Below, piece by piece: positions 37,923 through 47,259 of a stretch of DNA of 64,000 nucleotides. Where the stretch lies: NCBI RefSeq assembly GCF_000517065.1, contig NZ_KI912105.1, forward strand, positions 1,720,405-1,784,404, given 5' to 3'. Below the pieces are notes generated by a model. That model saw nothing but the letters and a program-made list of their open reading frames with translations, was not told the DNA's origin and ran no database searches. The DNA is from Alkaliflexus imshenetskii DSM 15055 (GTDB taxonomy: Bacteria; Bacteroidota; Bacteroidia; Bacteroidales; Marinilabiliaceae). How positions within the stretch are numbered: position 1 is the stretch's first letter; the number at the start of each line of letters is the position of its first letter. The translations under genes and the position numbers were made by a program.

Positions 37923-38327
37923 ATGATAACCGTAAAGACTACCTATTTGGGCAACCTGCGCACTGAGAGCATCCATCTTCAGTCAGGCACTAAAATAGTG
38001 ACCGATGCACCAACCGACAACCGAGGTAAAGGTGAATCATTTTCACCCACGGACCTGCTGGCCACCTCATTGGGCACCTGCATTCTCACCATTATGGGCA
38101 TCAAAGCCATGGACCACCACATCGACATTGAAGGAACCCGTTTGGAAATCACCAAAATAATGGCCAATGACCCACGACGTGTATTTGAAGTGGTGATGGA
38201 TTTTCACTTCCCGGATAAAAACTACTCAGAGGAAGAGCGGCAACTCATTGAAAGCGTTGCAGGTATCAGCCCCGTTCCGCTAAGTGTGCATTCAGAACTG
38301 AAACAAACCGTTCGTTTTCATTGGTAA
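37923..38327 (+). CDS. OsmC family protein
   Basis: 134 residues from the Met at 37923 (MITVKTTYLGN); the ORF start at 37830 adds 31 residues with no family match. The OsmC fold is shown by FSPTDLLATSLGTCILTIMG, with the redox-active cysteine in GTC, and RRVFEVVMDFHFP. The second reactive cysteine of Ohr/OsmC peroxidases appears to be absent near the C-terminus (GISPVPLSVHSE), so peroxidase activity is uncertain. Confidence 0.88.
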   Translation: MITVKTTYLGNLRTESIHLQSGTKIVTDAPTDNRGKGESFSPTDLLATSLGTCILTIMGIKAMDHHIDIEGTRLEITKIMANDPRRVFEVVMDFHFPDKNYSEEERQLIESVAGISPVPLSVHSELKQTVRFHW

Positions 38328-38343
38328 ATACTAAATTTGCAGA

Positions 38344-39360
38344 ATGATATTAGTAACAGGCGGCACCGGTTTGGTAGGTTCTCACTTGCTCTACCACCTA
38401 ACCGGCAAAGGACACACGGTAAGAGCAATATACCGTAAAGAGAGCAATATTGAAGAGGTTAGAAAACTGTTTCGTTTTTACGACCCGCAGTCGGAAACCT
38501 TATTGGAACGTATCCAATGGGTTGAAGCCGATCTATCGGACTATTTTGCACTCGAAGATGCACTGAAACAAGTCAAACAGGTATATCATGCAGCTGCGAT
38601 GGTCTCTTTCAATCCGGGAGAGTCGGACAAAATGTTGCAGGTAAATACCGAAGGCACAGCCAATTTGATGAATGCCTGTTTGCAATGTAAAGTTGAAAAG
38701 GTTTGTTATGTAAGTTCCATAGCGTCATTGGGCAAACAGATTGACGGCAGACAGGTAGACGAAATGGTTGAATGGCAGCCCGACGACCATCGCTCGGCAT
38801 ACTCATACAGTAAGTTCAGAGCCGAGATGGAAGTGTGGCGAGCCTCGAAAGAGGGTATTCCGGTTGTCATTGTTAACCCATCAGTAATAATTGGTCCTGT
38901 TAACTGGCTGCGTAGCAGCGGACGGCTCTTCTACTCTCTGAAACGCGGCATGCCATTCTACACCAATGGAGGTACCGGCTTTGTAGATGTGCGTGATGTG
39001 GCCAAAGCCGTTGTTCTGTTAATGGAGAGTGATGCGGTGAACGAACGATTTATCCTGAATGGTGAAAACCTAACTTTTAAAGAGTTCTTCACGCTGGCTG
39101 CCAATGAAATGGGCAAGAGACCTCCATTTATTAAGGTATCCAAAGTGATTACAGAAATTGGTTGGCGTGCCAACCTTTTGCTCTGCCTTATTGCAGGCAA
39201 AGCGCCGGCAATTACAAAAGATACTGCCCGCACCGCCCAAACCATATCAAAATACTCAGCTCAAAAATTTGCCAGCAAATTTGATTATACATTTATTCCG
39301 GTAAAAGAGTCCATCCAGAATGCTGTTAGGTGGTTCAAAACAATTGAAAAGAATGACTAA
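38344..39360 (+). CDS. NAD-dependent epimerase/dehydratase family (extended SDR)
   Basis: 338 residues. The N-terminal Rossmann motif TGGTGLVGSHLLYHL is at residues 5-19 and the catalytic YSYSKF (YxxxK) follows VCYVSSIASLG. It resembles dihydroflavonol-reductase-like SDRs. The substrate is unknown. Its stop overlaps the start of the PBP gene (ATGACTAA), so it is coupled to a peptidoglycan synthase. A TAAATTTG box sits 5 bases before the start codon, too close for a normal leader. Confidence 0.88.
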   Translation: MILVTGGTGLVGSHLLYHLTGKGHTVRAIYRKESNIEEVRKLFRFYDPQSETLLERIQWVEADLSDYFALEDALKQVKQVYHAAAMVSFNPGESDKMLQVNTEGTANLMNACLQCKVEKVCYVSSIASLGKQIDGRQVDEMVEWQPDDHRSAYSYSKFRAEMEVWRASKEGIPVVIVNPSVIIGPVNWLRSSGRLFYSLKRGMPFYTNGGTGFVDVRDVAKAVVLLMESDAVNERFILNGENLTFKEFFTLAANEMGKRPPFIKVSKVITEIGWRANLLLCLIAGKAPAITKDTARTAQTISKYSAQKFASKFDYTFIPVKESIQNAVRWFKTIEKND

Positions 39361-41722
39361 ATCATCCCCATCCAAAAAAGGACGTAAACAAGCGCCAGAC
39401 AACAACCTGAAGAAAACCATATTAAACTGGAGTATAAAAATTTCCGTGGCCGCAATCAGTCTTCTGGTGATTTTTGTATTGCTGGTATATCTTGGTTTGT
39501 TTGGACGCATTCCGGCACAAAGTGAACTTCGCAACATACGCAACCATACCGCATCACTTGTTTACTCCGCTGATGGGATAATGATTGGCAAGTATTTTAT
39601 ACAAAACCGCCAAACTATCAACAATGAGAACATTTCGATACACGTAAAAAATGCCCTGATAGCCACCGAAGACAACCGTTTTTTTGAGCACAAAGGGCTT
39701 GATTTTGTGAGCATGGGCCGGGTGTTTGTAAAAACACTGATTCTGCGTGACCGCAGTCAGGGAGGCGGCAGCACCATCAGTCAACAATTGGCAAAAAACC
39801 TCTATCCAAGAAAAGATAAGGGACTCTTCTCAATTCCAATCAACAAAACCAGAGAGATTTTCATTGCAGCGCGGTTGGAAAAGGTGTTTACAAAAGAGGA
39901 GATACTTGGACTTTACCTTAACACCGTACCATTTGGAGAAGATGTGTTTGGTATTGAAGCTGCGGCACATCGTTTTTTTGGCAAATCCTCATCCCTACTC
40001 TCTATTCCCGAAGCAGCCACTTTGATTGGCATGCTTGCAGCCAACACTGCCTATAACCCGCGTATCAACCCCGAACGTTCCATGCAGCGACGCAATGTTG
40101 TCATCGACAGAATGGCAGCTCAAAACGTTATCACCGTTGACGAAGCCGATGCATTTAAGCGAACACCTATACAAACCGCATACACCCGATTGGATCACAA
40201 TCACGGCCCAGCCCCCTACTTTATGGAGCAGGTTCGAATACAGGTTGAAGCCATCCTTAAAGAAAAATATGGCGATACATACAATATATACACCGATGGG
40301 CTCCGCATCCACACAACCCTTGATGCCACACTTCAGGGATTTGCTGTTACAGCCCTTAGAAACCACATGGCATATCTGCAAAAAACATTTGACGAGCATT
40401 GGGCGCAACGTGAACCATGGCACGCCAATCCTGATATTTTCAACAATGCACTGCGACGTACAACCCGATATCAGACATTAAAAGCGCAGGGACTCACCGA
40501 TAGCCAAATCACTGAAGAACTTAAGAAACCTGTCTCCACCACGGTTTTTTCACATGATGGAGAAAAAAGGGTTACCATCTCTCCCATCGACTCATTAAAA
40601 AATACGCTACGCACATTGCACGCCGGGTTTGTGGCCATTAACCCGGCAAACGGCCATGTTCTGGCCTGGGAAGGTGGTGTAAATTTCAGATTTTTCAAGT
40701 ACGACCATGTCACAGCCAGACGACAGGCCGGATCAACATTCAAGCCCATTGTATATGCTACAGCAATAAACAAAGGCTTTGATCCCTGTGAGTTTATCTC
40801 AAACGAAAGAAGAATTTACAGCCGTCACAACGATTGGTCGCCAACCAATTCGGATGGAAACCATCATGGTTACTATTCATTAAAGGGCGGATTGATAAAT
40901 TCGGCCAACACCATTGCAGCAGAGGTTATAGACAAAACCGGAACTGGTGACGTCATTCAAATGGCACGGAAAATGGGCATCCAAAGTCCCATCCCAAATG
41001 TGCCTTCTATAGCCCTCGGCACAGCTGATCTTTCACTGCTCGAACTCACCACCTCCTACACCACTTTTGCCAACTACGGCAGAGCTATTCAGCCCATAAT
41101 ACTTTTACGTATTGAGGACAACAACGGCAACCTGCTATACGAGGCACCCGAGAACCATGCCGGACAAGAAGCCTTTAATGAAGAGACGGCCAGACTAATG
41201 GTTCAAATTATGCGCGAAACCATTGAACGGGGCACTGGGCGCTCACTCTACTCCAGATATAACCTTCAGGGAGATTATGCAGGAAAAACAGGCACCAGTC
41301 AAAACAATGCTGATGGTTGGTTTATTGGCTACTCACCTACGATTGTGGCCGGAGCATGGGTCGGAGCCGAAAATCCTGGCATCCATTTTCGCTCAACAGC
41401 TCTGGGACAAGGAGCACATACCGCTTTGCCCATTTTTGCCCGATTTATGCAACAGGCAGAGCGTTCACCAAACCACAGAGCGCTGCGTAGTCAACGATTC
41501 TATCCACTTCCCGAGGAGCTTTACGCCATGCTTGATTGCGAAGATTTTACCGAAACTACGCCGCTTGAAGAGGAACGAAGCTTCTTCCAGCGATTGTTTC
41601 AAAAACGTGAGCCTGTAGAAATTGCACCCATAGAGAAAATCGAGACTGAAGACCAAACCGATGAGAAAGACCGAAACCTGCTAAACCGAATGAGAGACAT
41701 ATTCCGTAAAAAAGAAGAGTAA
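39353..41722 (+). CDS. Class A penicillin-binding protein (PBP1A type), copy 2
   Basis: 789 residues from the Met at 39353, which overlaps the SDR stop by eight bases. A basic cytoplasmic tail and one membrane helix (about 29-50) precede the GT51 domain (ATEDNRFFEHKGLD, GGGSTISQQLAKNLYPR) and the transpeptidase domain (SxxK in AGSTFKPIVYA, SxN in NSANTIAAE, KTG in AGKTGTSQNNADGW). It is clearly paralogous to the PBP at 15781-18138 but carries a longer charged C-terminal tail (EEERSFFQRLFQKREP onward). Confidence 0.95.
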   Translation: MTKSSPSKKGRKQAPDNNLKKTILNWSIKISVAAISLLVIFVLLVYLGLFGRIPAQSELRNIRNHTASLVYSADGIMIGKYFIQNRQTINNENISIHVKNALIATEDNRFFEHKGLDFVSMGRVFVKTLILRDRSQGGGSTISQQLAKNLYPRKDKGLFSIPINKTREIFIAARLEKVFTKEEILGLYLNTVPFGEDVFGIEAAAHRFFGKSSSLLSIPEAATLIGMLAANTAYNPRINPERSMQRRNVVIDRMAAQNVITVDEADAFKRTPIQTAYTRLDHNHGPAPYFMEQVRIQVEAILKEKYGDTYNIYTDGLRIHTTLDATLQGFAVTALRNHMAYLQKTFDEHWAQREPWHANPDIFNNALRRTTRYQTLKAQGLTDSQITEELKKPVSTTVFSHDGEKRVTISPIDSLKNTLRTLHAGFVAINPANGHVLAWEGGVNFRFFKYDHVTARRQAGSTFKPIVYATAINKGFDPCEFISNERRIYSRHNDWSPTNSDGNHHGYYSLKGGLINSANTIAAEVIDKTGTGDVIQMARKMGIQSPIPNVPSIALGTADLSLLELTTSYTTFANYGRAIQPIILLRIEDNNGNLLYEAPENHAGQEAFNEETARLMVQIMRETIERGTGRSLYSRYNLQGDYAGKTGTSQNNADGWFIGYSPTIVAGAWVGAENPGIHFRSTALGQGAHTALPIFARFMQQAERSPNHRALRSQRFYPLPEELYAMLDCEDFTETTPLEEERSFFQRLFQKREPVEIAPIEKIETEDQTDEKDRNLLNRMRDIFRKKEE

Positions 41723-41889
41723 TGATACGTAGAATCCTATTCCCATTGATACTGGCAATATTAGCAGGCATCCTGCTTTTCATTACAAAAGCAAATCCAG
41801 AATTGTTCAGAATAAATGTAATGTTTCTGGTGGTTTTTCTGGCGGGGCTTATCATTAAGCTCTTTAACCTGAAAAGACTTGACGAATAA
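41722..41889 (+). CDS. Small two-helix membrane protein
   Basis: 55 residues. It starts at the last base of the PBP stop codon (TAATG overlap), which strongly suggests translational coupling. Two hydrophobic stretches, RRILFPLILAILAGILLFIT (about 3-22) and VMFLVVFLAGLIIKLF (about 33-48), are separated by a short polar loop, and the C-terminus is basic (NLKRLDE). No family recognised. Its position suggests a partner of the class A PBP. Confidence 0.6.
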   Translation: MIRRILFPLILAILAGILLFITKANPELFRINVMFLVVFLAGLIIKLFNLKRLDE

Positions 41890-41970
41890 GCAGTTGAAAC
41901 GATTTCATACAGCTAAATCGTGCTGGCTTTTGTAGAATATGGTGTGTATATATTCTTCACCATGCTGCAC

Positions 41971-42993
41971 CTAACTACCCCAAATTACTTCTGCTTTCCG
42001 GCCTATTACAAGAAACGATAAGGCCATGACAAAGAAAAACAACGATGCCGGCAGCGGCTCCCAAAGAAAAAGGAAGTACTGTGTGTACACATCTGCGAAC
42101 AGGGCTATGCTGCCCATCCAAATCCACTCTTTATGATGTCGTTTCTTACCCATAAACCAGAAAATGAAGGCCACCACCCCCATTAAAACACCCCATGGCA
42201 GCAATTGAAACGCTGAAGCATTGTCCCACGCCTCCATTGACGAATAATTGCCAAAAAGAGCCGTCATCCAGAGTGAAACCCACATCATCATCAGAAAAAA
42301 ATGGATGGAGATGTCGCTGTAGCGTCTGAATTTCTCAAACAAGGACAAGGCATTTGATGCCAAAGCCAAAAATGAGGTAAATATCAGGAAACGGACAGGT
42401 AGGTTTAAACCAAGAAAAGAGGTCTCCCAATTACTCAGCCGTACCGTCTCCACGCCAAACCACAACATAACGCCCACTAAACCCAACAGCCACATCAATT
42501 TATCACGAAAGAGAAAACTTACAACCAGCGTGTAGGCAGATACCACCAGTATTAATAAAACCTTTATCACACTCACAGGCTGAAAGACGGCATTGGTATA
42601 ATATGCAGCACCTGAAAAAGCCAGCAACCCTAATAGCAAAAACGTCTCTACCGAAAGGTTTAAACCATGTCCCTTGCGGTGAAAATATCTGGCCAGGAAA
42701 GGAAATACCATCGATAAAGAGAGTAATAAAACAAGAAAGAAAGCATCTGACATGGCGAAAAAGCTCTCTAAAAACTGTATTACCCATTTATCGGCAACCA
42801 GATGCAGAAAAGCAATAACCATAAAAATTATGGCAAGCCCAAGCATGTTTCGGGCTACCCGTTTCCAATTGAGTGTCTTCTGTGAGATGGAACTACTCAA
42901 CCGGTCTGCATGTTCGCGCGTAAGCAACTCCTCATCCACCCATGTGGACAACAGGCGCTCGGCCAAGATTCTTTGCTTACGCGATAACCTCAT
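41971..42993 (-). CDS. DUF2157-like polytopic membrane protein
   Basis: 340 residues. A soluble N-terminal segment of about 45 residues (RKQRILAERLLSTWVDEELL) precedes eight to ten membrane helices. This arrangement resembles DUF2157 proteins, though I cannot confirm the family. The function is unknown. It begins 6 bases after the nucleotide-sugar dehydrogenase stop and is the last gene of the glycan operon. Confidence 0.7.
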   Translation of the reverse strand: MRLSRKQRILAERLLSTWVDEELLTREHADRLSSSISQKTLNWKRVARNMLGLAIIFMVIAFLHLVADKWVIQFLESFFAMSDAFFLVLLLSLSMVFPFLARYFHRKGHGLNLSVETFLLLGLLAFSGAAYYTNAVFQPVSVIKVLLILVVSAYTLVVSFLFRDKLMWLLGLVGVMLWFGVETVRLSNWETSFLGLNLPVRFLIFTSFLALASNALSLFEKFRRYSDISIHFFLMMMWVSLWMTALFGNYSSMEAWDNASAFQLLPWGVLMGVVAFIFWFMGKKRHHKEWIWMGSIALFADVYTQYFLFLWEPLPASLFFFVMALSFLVIGRKAEVIWGS

Positions 42994-42999
42994 ATACTC

Positions 43000-44289
43000 T
43001 TAAAGACTCCAGTATTCCAACTGCTTGATGGTATGTCTGAAAATGCCTTTTACATCTACAAAAAGTCCTTTCTCTTCGAGGATTGACTTAAAATAGGTCT
43101 CAGAAAGTCCCACATATTCAGCATGGTTCACGGCAACAATCACTGCGTGATACTTCCCTGAAATGGCATCTGTCAATCCAAAACCATACTCGTGCAACAA
43201 CTCTTCGGACGAAGCGTGTGGGTCAACCACCTCAACATTAACGCTAAAGGATTTTAGTTCGTTCACCAAGTCGGCCACCTTTGAGTTACGGATATCACTC
43301 ACATTCTCCTTAAACGTGGCTCCCATAATTAAAACCCGCGCCCCATTAATGGGATACCCATTGGATATCAATTTCTTAACAGTTTGCTTGGCAATATATG
43401 GAGCCATCCCGTCATTGATGACACGTCCGCCGGTAATTATTTTTGAATGGATGCCCAACTCATTGGCCTTGTAAGTGAGGTAATAGGGATCTACACCAAT
43501 ACAATGACCACCTACTAAACCCGGAAAGAACTTCAGGAAGTTCCATTTGGTACCTGCAGCCTCCAATACCTCGTATGTGTTGATATTTAACTTATTAAAT
43601 ATCAATGAAAGCTCGTTCATCAGAGCAATGTTAACATCGCGTTGGGTATTTTCGATGATTTTGGCAGCTTCTGCAACCTTTATTGAACTGGCCTTAAAAA
43701 TTCCCGCCTTAATAATTGAACCATATACATCGGAGATAACAGCCAGAGATTCGGCATCGCTACCCGAAACAATTTTCAGAATTTTTGTAAGCGTGTGCTC
43801 TTTATCCCCGGGGTTTATGCGCTCAGGCGAGTAGCCTACTTTAAAGTCGACATTAAATTTCAAACCAGACTCCTGCTCAAGAATCGGCACACAATCCTCC
43901 TCGGTACAGCCGGGATAAACTGTTGATTCAAACACAACATAATCGCCCTTTTTAAGCACCTTTCCTACGGTATGAGTAGCACTTAACAATGGATGCAAAT
44001 CGGGAAGATTGTGTCGGTTGATGGGGGTTGGTACAGCAACCACGTGAAAGGTAGCTTCGCGCAAATCGTCAAGGTTGCAGGTGAAATGGATGTCGCACCC
44101 GTCAAACGCTTCTGATTCAAGCTCTTTACTTGGGTCTATTCGGTTACGCATCATCTCTACGCGATCCTCTTTTATGTCGAAACCGACAACACTCATTTTA
44201 CGGGCAAATTCCAACGCAATTGGAAGTCCCACATAACCCAGTCCGATAACCGATAGCTTTGTCTTTTTGTCTAATAACTCCTGATACAT
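43000..44289 (-). CDS. wbpA: UDP-N-acetylglucosamine 6-dehydrogenase (WbpA type)
   Basis: 429 residues from the Met at 44289 (MYQELLDKKTKL); the longer ORF starts at 44358. The N-terminal NAD motif is VIGLGYVGLPIALEFA, followed by FESTVYPGCTEE and the catalytic cysteine in FPGLVGGHCIGVDPYY. It oxidises UDP-GlcNAc (or the GalNAc epimer) at C6 to the uronate. The genes just upstream encode the next three steps to UDP-2,3-diacetamido-2,3-dideoxyglucuronate, so the WbpA role is favoured over other nucleotide-sugar dehydrogenases. Confidence 0.9.
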   Translation of the reverse strand: MYQELLDKKTKLSVIGLGYVGLPIALEFARKMSVVGFDIKEDRVEMMRNRIDPSKELESEAFDGCDIHFTCNLDDLREATFHVVAVPTPINRHNLPDLHPLLSATHTVGKVLKKGDYVVFESTVYPGCTEEDCVPILEQESGLKFNVDFKVGYSPERINPGDKEHTLTKILKIVSGSDAESLAVISDVYGSIIKAGIFKASSIKVAEAAKIIENTQRDVNIALMNELSLIFNKLNINTYEVLEAAGTKWNFLKFFPGLVGGHCIGVDPYYLTYKANELGIHSKIITGGRVINDGMAPYIAKQTVKKLISNGYPINGARVLIMGATFKENVSDIRNSKVADLVNELKSFSVNVEVVDPHASSEELLHEYGFGLTDAISGKYHAVIVAVNHAEYVGLSETYFKSILEEKGLFVDVKGIFRHTIKQLEYWSL

Positions 44290-44367
44290 AGGGTTGGATT
44301 TTTTATTGTTTCGTACGCATTCGGCATTCCGTGCGTTCCCATTATTTAGTTGATTCAATTAATAACT

Positions 44368-45435
44368 TCAAACTTTGCCTGAGGCCTCATTTCCGGCCAT
44401 GATTGATATTTCAAACCCTGCTTGGTTTCGAACCTGATATATCCGTTCAATAATATCAACCACTTTTAACCCTTCGAGGGCATTGGTCGCCACCTCTGTT
44501 TTGCCCTTAAGTGTACTTATTACATTGTTGATTACTGCTCCATGATTGGAAGCAGATCCTTTGTAACCACCATAATCGTTAGGCGGATTAACGGGTTCCA
44601 GCTCCGGCATCGCATAACCGGATACGTGACAACAGGTAACCTCATCCATGTATTGTCCGGCAATTTTAACGGTTCCTTTTTCGCCAATAATGGTGGTGCT
44701 GCTTTCGAGGTTACGATCCCATACCGCAGTGGAATAGTTGATTGACCCCACACCGCCATTCACAAAATCAAACACAACACATCCGGCATCTTCAAAAGTT
44801 GTGGAGTGTTGGTGAGCGAAATTTCTGAAATTTCCTTTTATGTTACAAATATCACCAAACAGCCAATACATTATATCCACAAAATGGGAGAACTGTGTAA
44901 ACAGCACGCCTCCGTCGAGGTCGGTAGTTCCATGCCAGCTGCCTGATTTATAATAGCGATCATCACGATTCCAGAAGCAGTTCATCTGTACCATAAAAAT
45001 CTTACCCAACTTCTCGTCGCTGATGATTTGCTTTAACCATTTCACGGGCGGGGAATACCTATTCTGTTTCACCACAAAAACCTGACGCGACATTTGCAGC
45101 GCCTTAAATATAATTTGTTCTGCATCATGCCTTAGAAGTGTCATGGGTTTTTCCACAACAACATGTTTACCGGCATTAAGCGCCAATAAGGCTTGAGAGG
45201 CATGCAATCCGTTGGGTGTGCAAATATTAATCACATCTGCCATGGGAGCCTTCGCCAACATCTCCTCCAATGTATTGAAAAAAGGTATGGACTCATCGCT
45301 CCAACCCAATGATACTGCATCAAGAATATCACAAACGGCGACCAATTGTGCTTCTCTATTTCCTTGAATCATGGCCGCATGCCGTTTGCCGATGTGGCCA
45401 AGCCCAACCACTGCAAATTTTATAGGTTCAGACAT
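44368..45435 (-). CDS. wbpB: UDP-GlcNAc-uronate 3-dehydrogenase (WbpB/WlbA type), Gfo/Idh/MocA family
   Basis: 355 residues. The Rossmann motif VVGLGHIGKRHAAM is at residues 9-22 and the EKP motif is VVVEKPMTL; NICTPNGLHASQALLAL is characteristic of the WlbA/WbpB branch. It oxidises C3 of the UDP-GlcNAc uronate, preparing it for transamination. It has no export signal, unlike the other three Gfo/Idh/MocA proteins in the window. It overlaps the acetyltransferase gene by eight bases. Confidence 0.9.
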   Translation of the reverse strand: MSEPIKFAVVGLGHIGKRHAAMIQGNREAQLVAVCDILDAVSLGWSDESIPFFNTLEEMLAKAPMADVINICTPNGLHASQALLALNAGKHVVVEKPMTLLRHDAEQIIFKALQMSRQVFVVKQNRYSPPVKWLKQIISDEKLGKIFMVQMNCFWNRDDRYYKSGSWHGTTDLDGGVLFTQFSHFVDIMYWLFGDICNIKGNFRNFAHQHSTTFEDAGCVVFDFVNGGVGSINYSTAVWDRNLESSTTIIGEKGTVKIAGQYMDEVTCCHVSGYAMPELEPVNPPNDYGGYKGSASNHGAVINNVISTLKGKTEVATNALEGLKVVDIIERIYQVRNQAGFEISIMAGNEASGKV

Positions 45436-46003
45436 TCTTATCTACAATTTTCACAACTTTACCTTTGGTAAAAAGATACACTTCACCGCTATCGGGACAC
45501 TCGGCCAATCCATCCGGCTTAAAACGCAAACGGTATCCCGACTCGCTCACCCATCCCACCTGGCGTGCAGGTGTGCCAACAACCATGGCATAAGGTAAAA
45601 CTTCAAGTGTCACCACCGCACCGGCACCCACAAATGCATAAGCGCCAATCTCAATTCCACACATCACGGTGGCATTTGCTCCTATCGTGGCTCCCCGGCG
45701 TATAATCGTTTTTTTATACTCATGCTTTCGGCTAATGAAACTTCGGGGGTTGGTTACATTGGTAAAAACCGCCGAAGGACCAATAAACACATCATCTTCG
45801 CACTCTACACCCTCGTAAATGGAGACATTGTTCTGTACCTTCACATTGTTTCCAAGTTTCACACCCGATGCAACCATTACATTTTGGCCCAGAGAGCAGT
45901 TTTCACCAATCTGGCAACCGCTAATCAGATGACAAAAATGCCAAATCTTTGTACCACTGCCTATTACACAACCCTCATCCACAACTGCGGTTTCATTAAT
46001 CAT
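45428..46003 (-). CDS. wbpD: N-acetyltransferase with left-handed beta-helix (WbpD/WlbB type)
   Basis: 191 residues from the ATG at 46003 (MINETAVVDEG), the usual WbpD length, with AGGGGA-like sequence upstream. The ORF can be extended to a GTG at 46120 that overlaps the aminotransferase stop, or to an ATG at 46024. Hexapeptide repeats run through the protein (GCVIGSGTKIWHF, QIGENCSLGQNVMV, VKLGNNVKVQNNV, RGATIGANATVMCG). It acetylates the 3-amino group of the UDP-sugar uronate. Confidence 0.9.
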   Translation of the reverse strand: MINETAVVDEGCVIGSGTKIWHFCHLISGCQIGENCSLGQNVMVASGVKLGNNVKVQNNVSIYEGVECEDDVFIGPSAVFTNVTNPRSFISRKHEYKKTIIRRGATIGANATVMCGIEIGAYAFVGAGAVVTLEVLPYAMVVGTPARQVGWVSESGYRLRFKPDGLAECPDSGEVYLFTKGKVVKIVDKNV

Positions 46004-46116
46004 GATATTTTCCCCTGAACTCATTTCTCTGTGTGTTATAGTATTGATTAAAGTATGAAAGTAATCATTATTCAAAAAGCAGGATGCACCATAAATCAAA
46101 ATAGTTGAATGGTTCG

Positions 46117-47259
46117 TCACTTAAAAACGCGATTAAGCGTTTCTGCCACATAAATAGCCTCTTGTTCTGTCATTTCAGAATGCATCGGTATGGAAAGCAC
46201 CTCATGGCATAACATTTCAGCAGTCGGACAATTTGTATCACCATTATTATATTTGGCGAATGCTTTTTGAAGATGCAATGGCTTTGGATAATATACCCTT
46301 GAAGGAATACCGGCGCGTTCAAGATGCCCCATCAGTTCGTTTCTGCGCTCATTCATCACCCTTATGGTATATTGGTTAAAGGTGTGAGATGCTCCCGGCT
46401 GTAACCCGGGCAATCTAAGCCCACTAGTGTTGGCAAGTAATTGATTGTATATACCCGCTATTATATTTCTGGTATGTATAAATTCATCCAGAAACGGCAA
46501 CTTTACACGTAAAATGGCTGCTTGCAAGGTGTCGAGCCTTGAGTTTATCCCTATATAATCATGAAAGTACCGCTTGGATGACCCATGCGATGCGATTATC
46601 CGGATTCTCTCAGCCAATGCTGCATCTGAAGTAAAGCACGCACCTCCGTCACCAAAACAGCCCAGATTTTTGGATGGGAAAAAAGAGGTGCATCCGATAT
46701 GACCAATGGTGCCCAGCTTTTGCTCCTTATCGTTATACAGATAATTTGCACCCAATGACTGGGCCACATCCTCCACAATATATAAACCATGATGGTTGGC
46801 TATTTCCATCAAAGCATCCATGTTAGCTGCCTGCCCAAACAGATGAACCGGCAGTATCACCCGTGTACGCCCTGTTATAAGCTTTTCAACGTGCTGGGGG
46901 CAAATATTATATGTATCGGGATTCACATCAGCGAATACAGGTCTTAGTCCGAGTAAAGCAATCACTTCGGCCGATGCCACAAAAGAGAATGATGTAGTGA
47001 TAACCTCATCGCCAGGCTCTAACTCCAAAGCCATTAATGCCAGCTGAAGTGCATCGGTACCATTGGCACAAGGAATTACATGAGGTACATTCAGATAATG
47101 TGCCAATTCTGATGCAAAGAGATTTACCTCAGGTCCATTGATGTATGCTGTTTGTTCCATTACCGCATGCACAGCCTGATCAATCTCATTTTTCAAACGT
47201 TGATACTGGCGACCCAAATCTACCATTTCGAGAGATATGGATTTTTGGACACTATTCAT
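46117..47259 (-). CDS. wbpE: DegT/DnrJ/EryC1/StrS aminotransferase (WbpE/WlbC type)
   Basis: 380 residues; a start at Met12 (47226) is also possible because MVDLGRQYQRLKNEI is the conserved beginning. PLP-enzyme motifs are CANGTDALQLALMAL, EVITTSFSFVASAE, EDVAQSLGA and the Schiff-base lysine in FFPSKNLGCFGDGG. It transaminates C3 of the 3-keto UDP-uronate, with glutamate as the usual donor. It sits directly upstream of the acetyltransferase gene. Confidence 0.93.
   Translation of the reverse strand: MNSVQKSISLEMVDLGRQYQRLKNEIDQAVHAVMEQTAYINGPEVNLFASELAHYLNVPHVIPCANGTDALQLALMALELEPGDEVITTSFSFVASAEVIALLGLRPVFADVNPDTYNICPQHVEKLITGRTRVILPVHLFGQAANMDALMEIANHHGLYIVEDVAQSLGANYLYNDKEQKLGTIGHIGCTSFFPSKNLGCFGDGGACFTSDAALAERIRIIASHGSSKRYFHDYIGINSRLDTLQAAILRVKLPFLDEFIHTRNIIAGIYNQLLANTSGLRLPGLQPGASHTFNQYTIRVMNERRNELMGHLERAGIPSRVYYPKPLHLQKAFAKYNNGDTNCPTAEMLCHEVLSIPMHSEMTEQEAIYVAETLNRVFK

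Noticed and set aside
38332-38339. TAAATTTG as a promoter for the SDR-PBP operon
   Set aside because: It lies 5 bases before the start codon and has no TTTG at the right distance; a leaderless mRNA is possible but unsupported.
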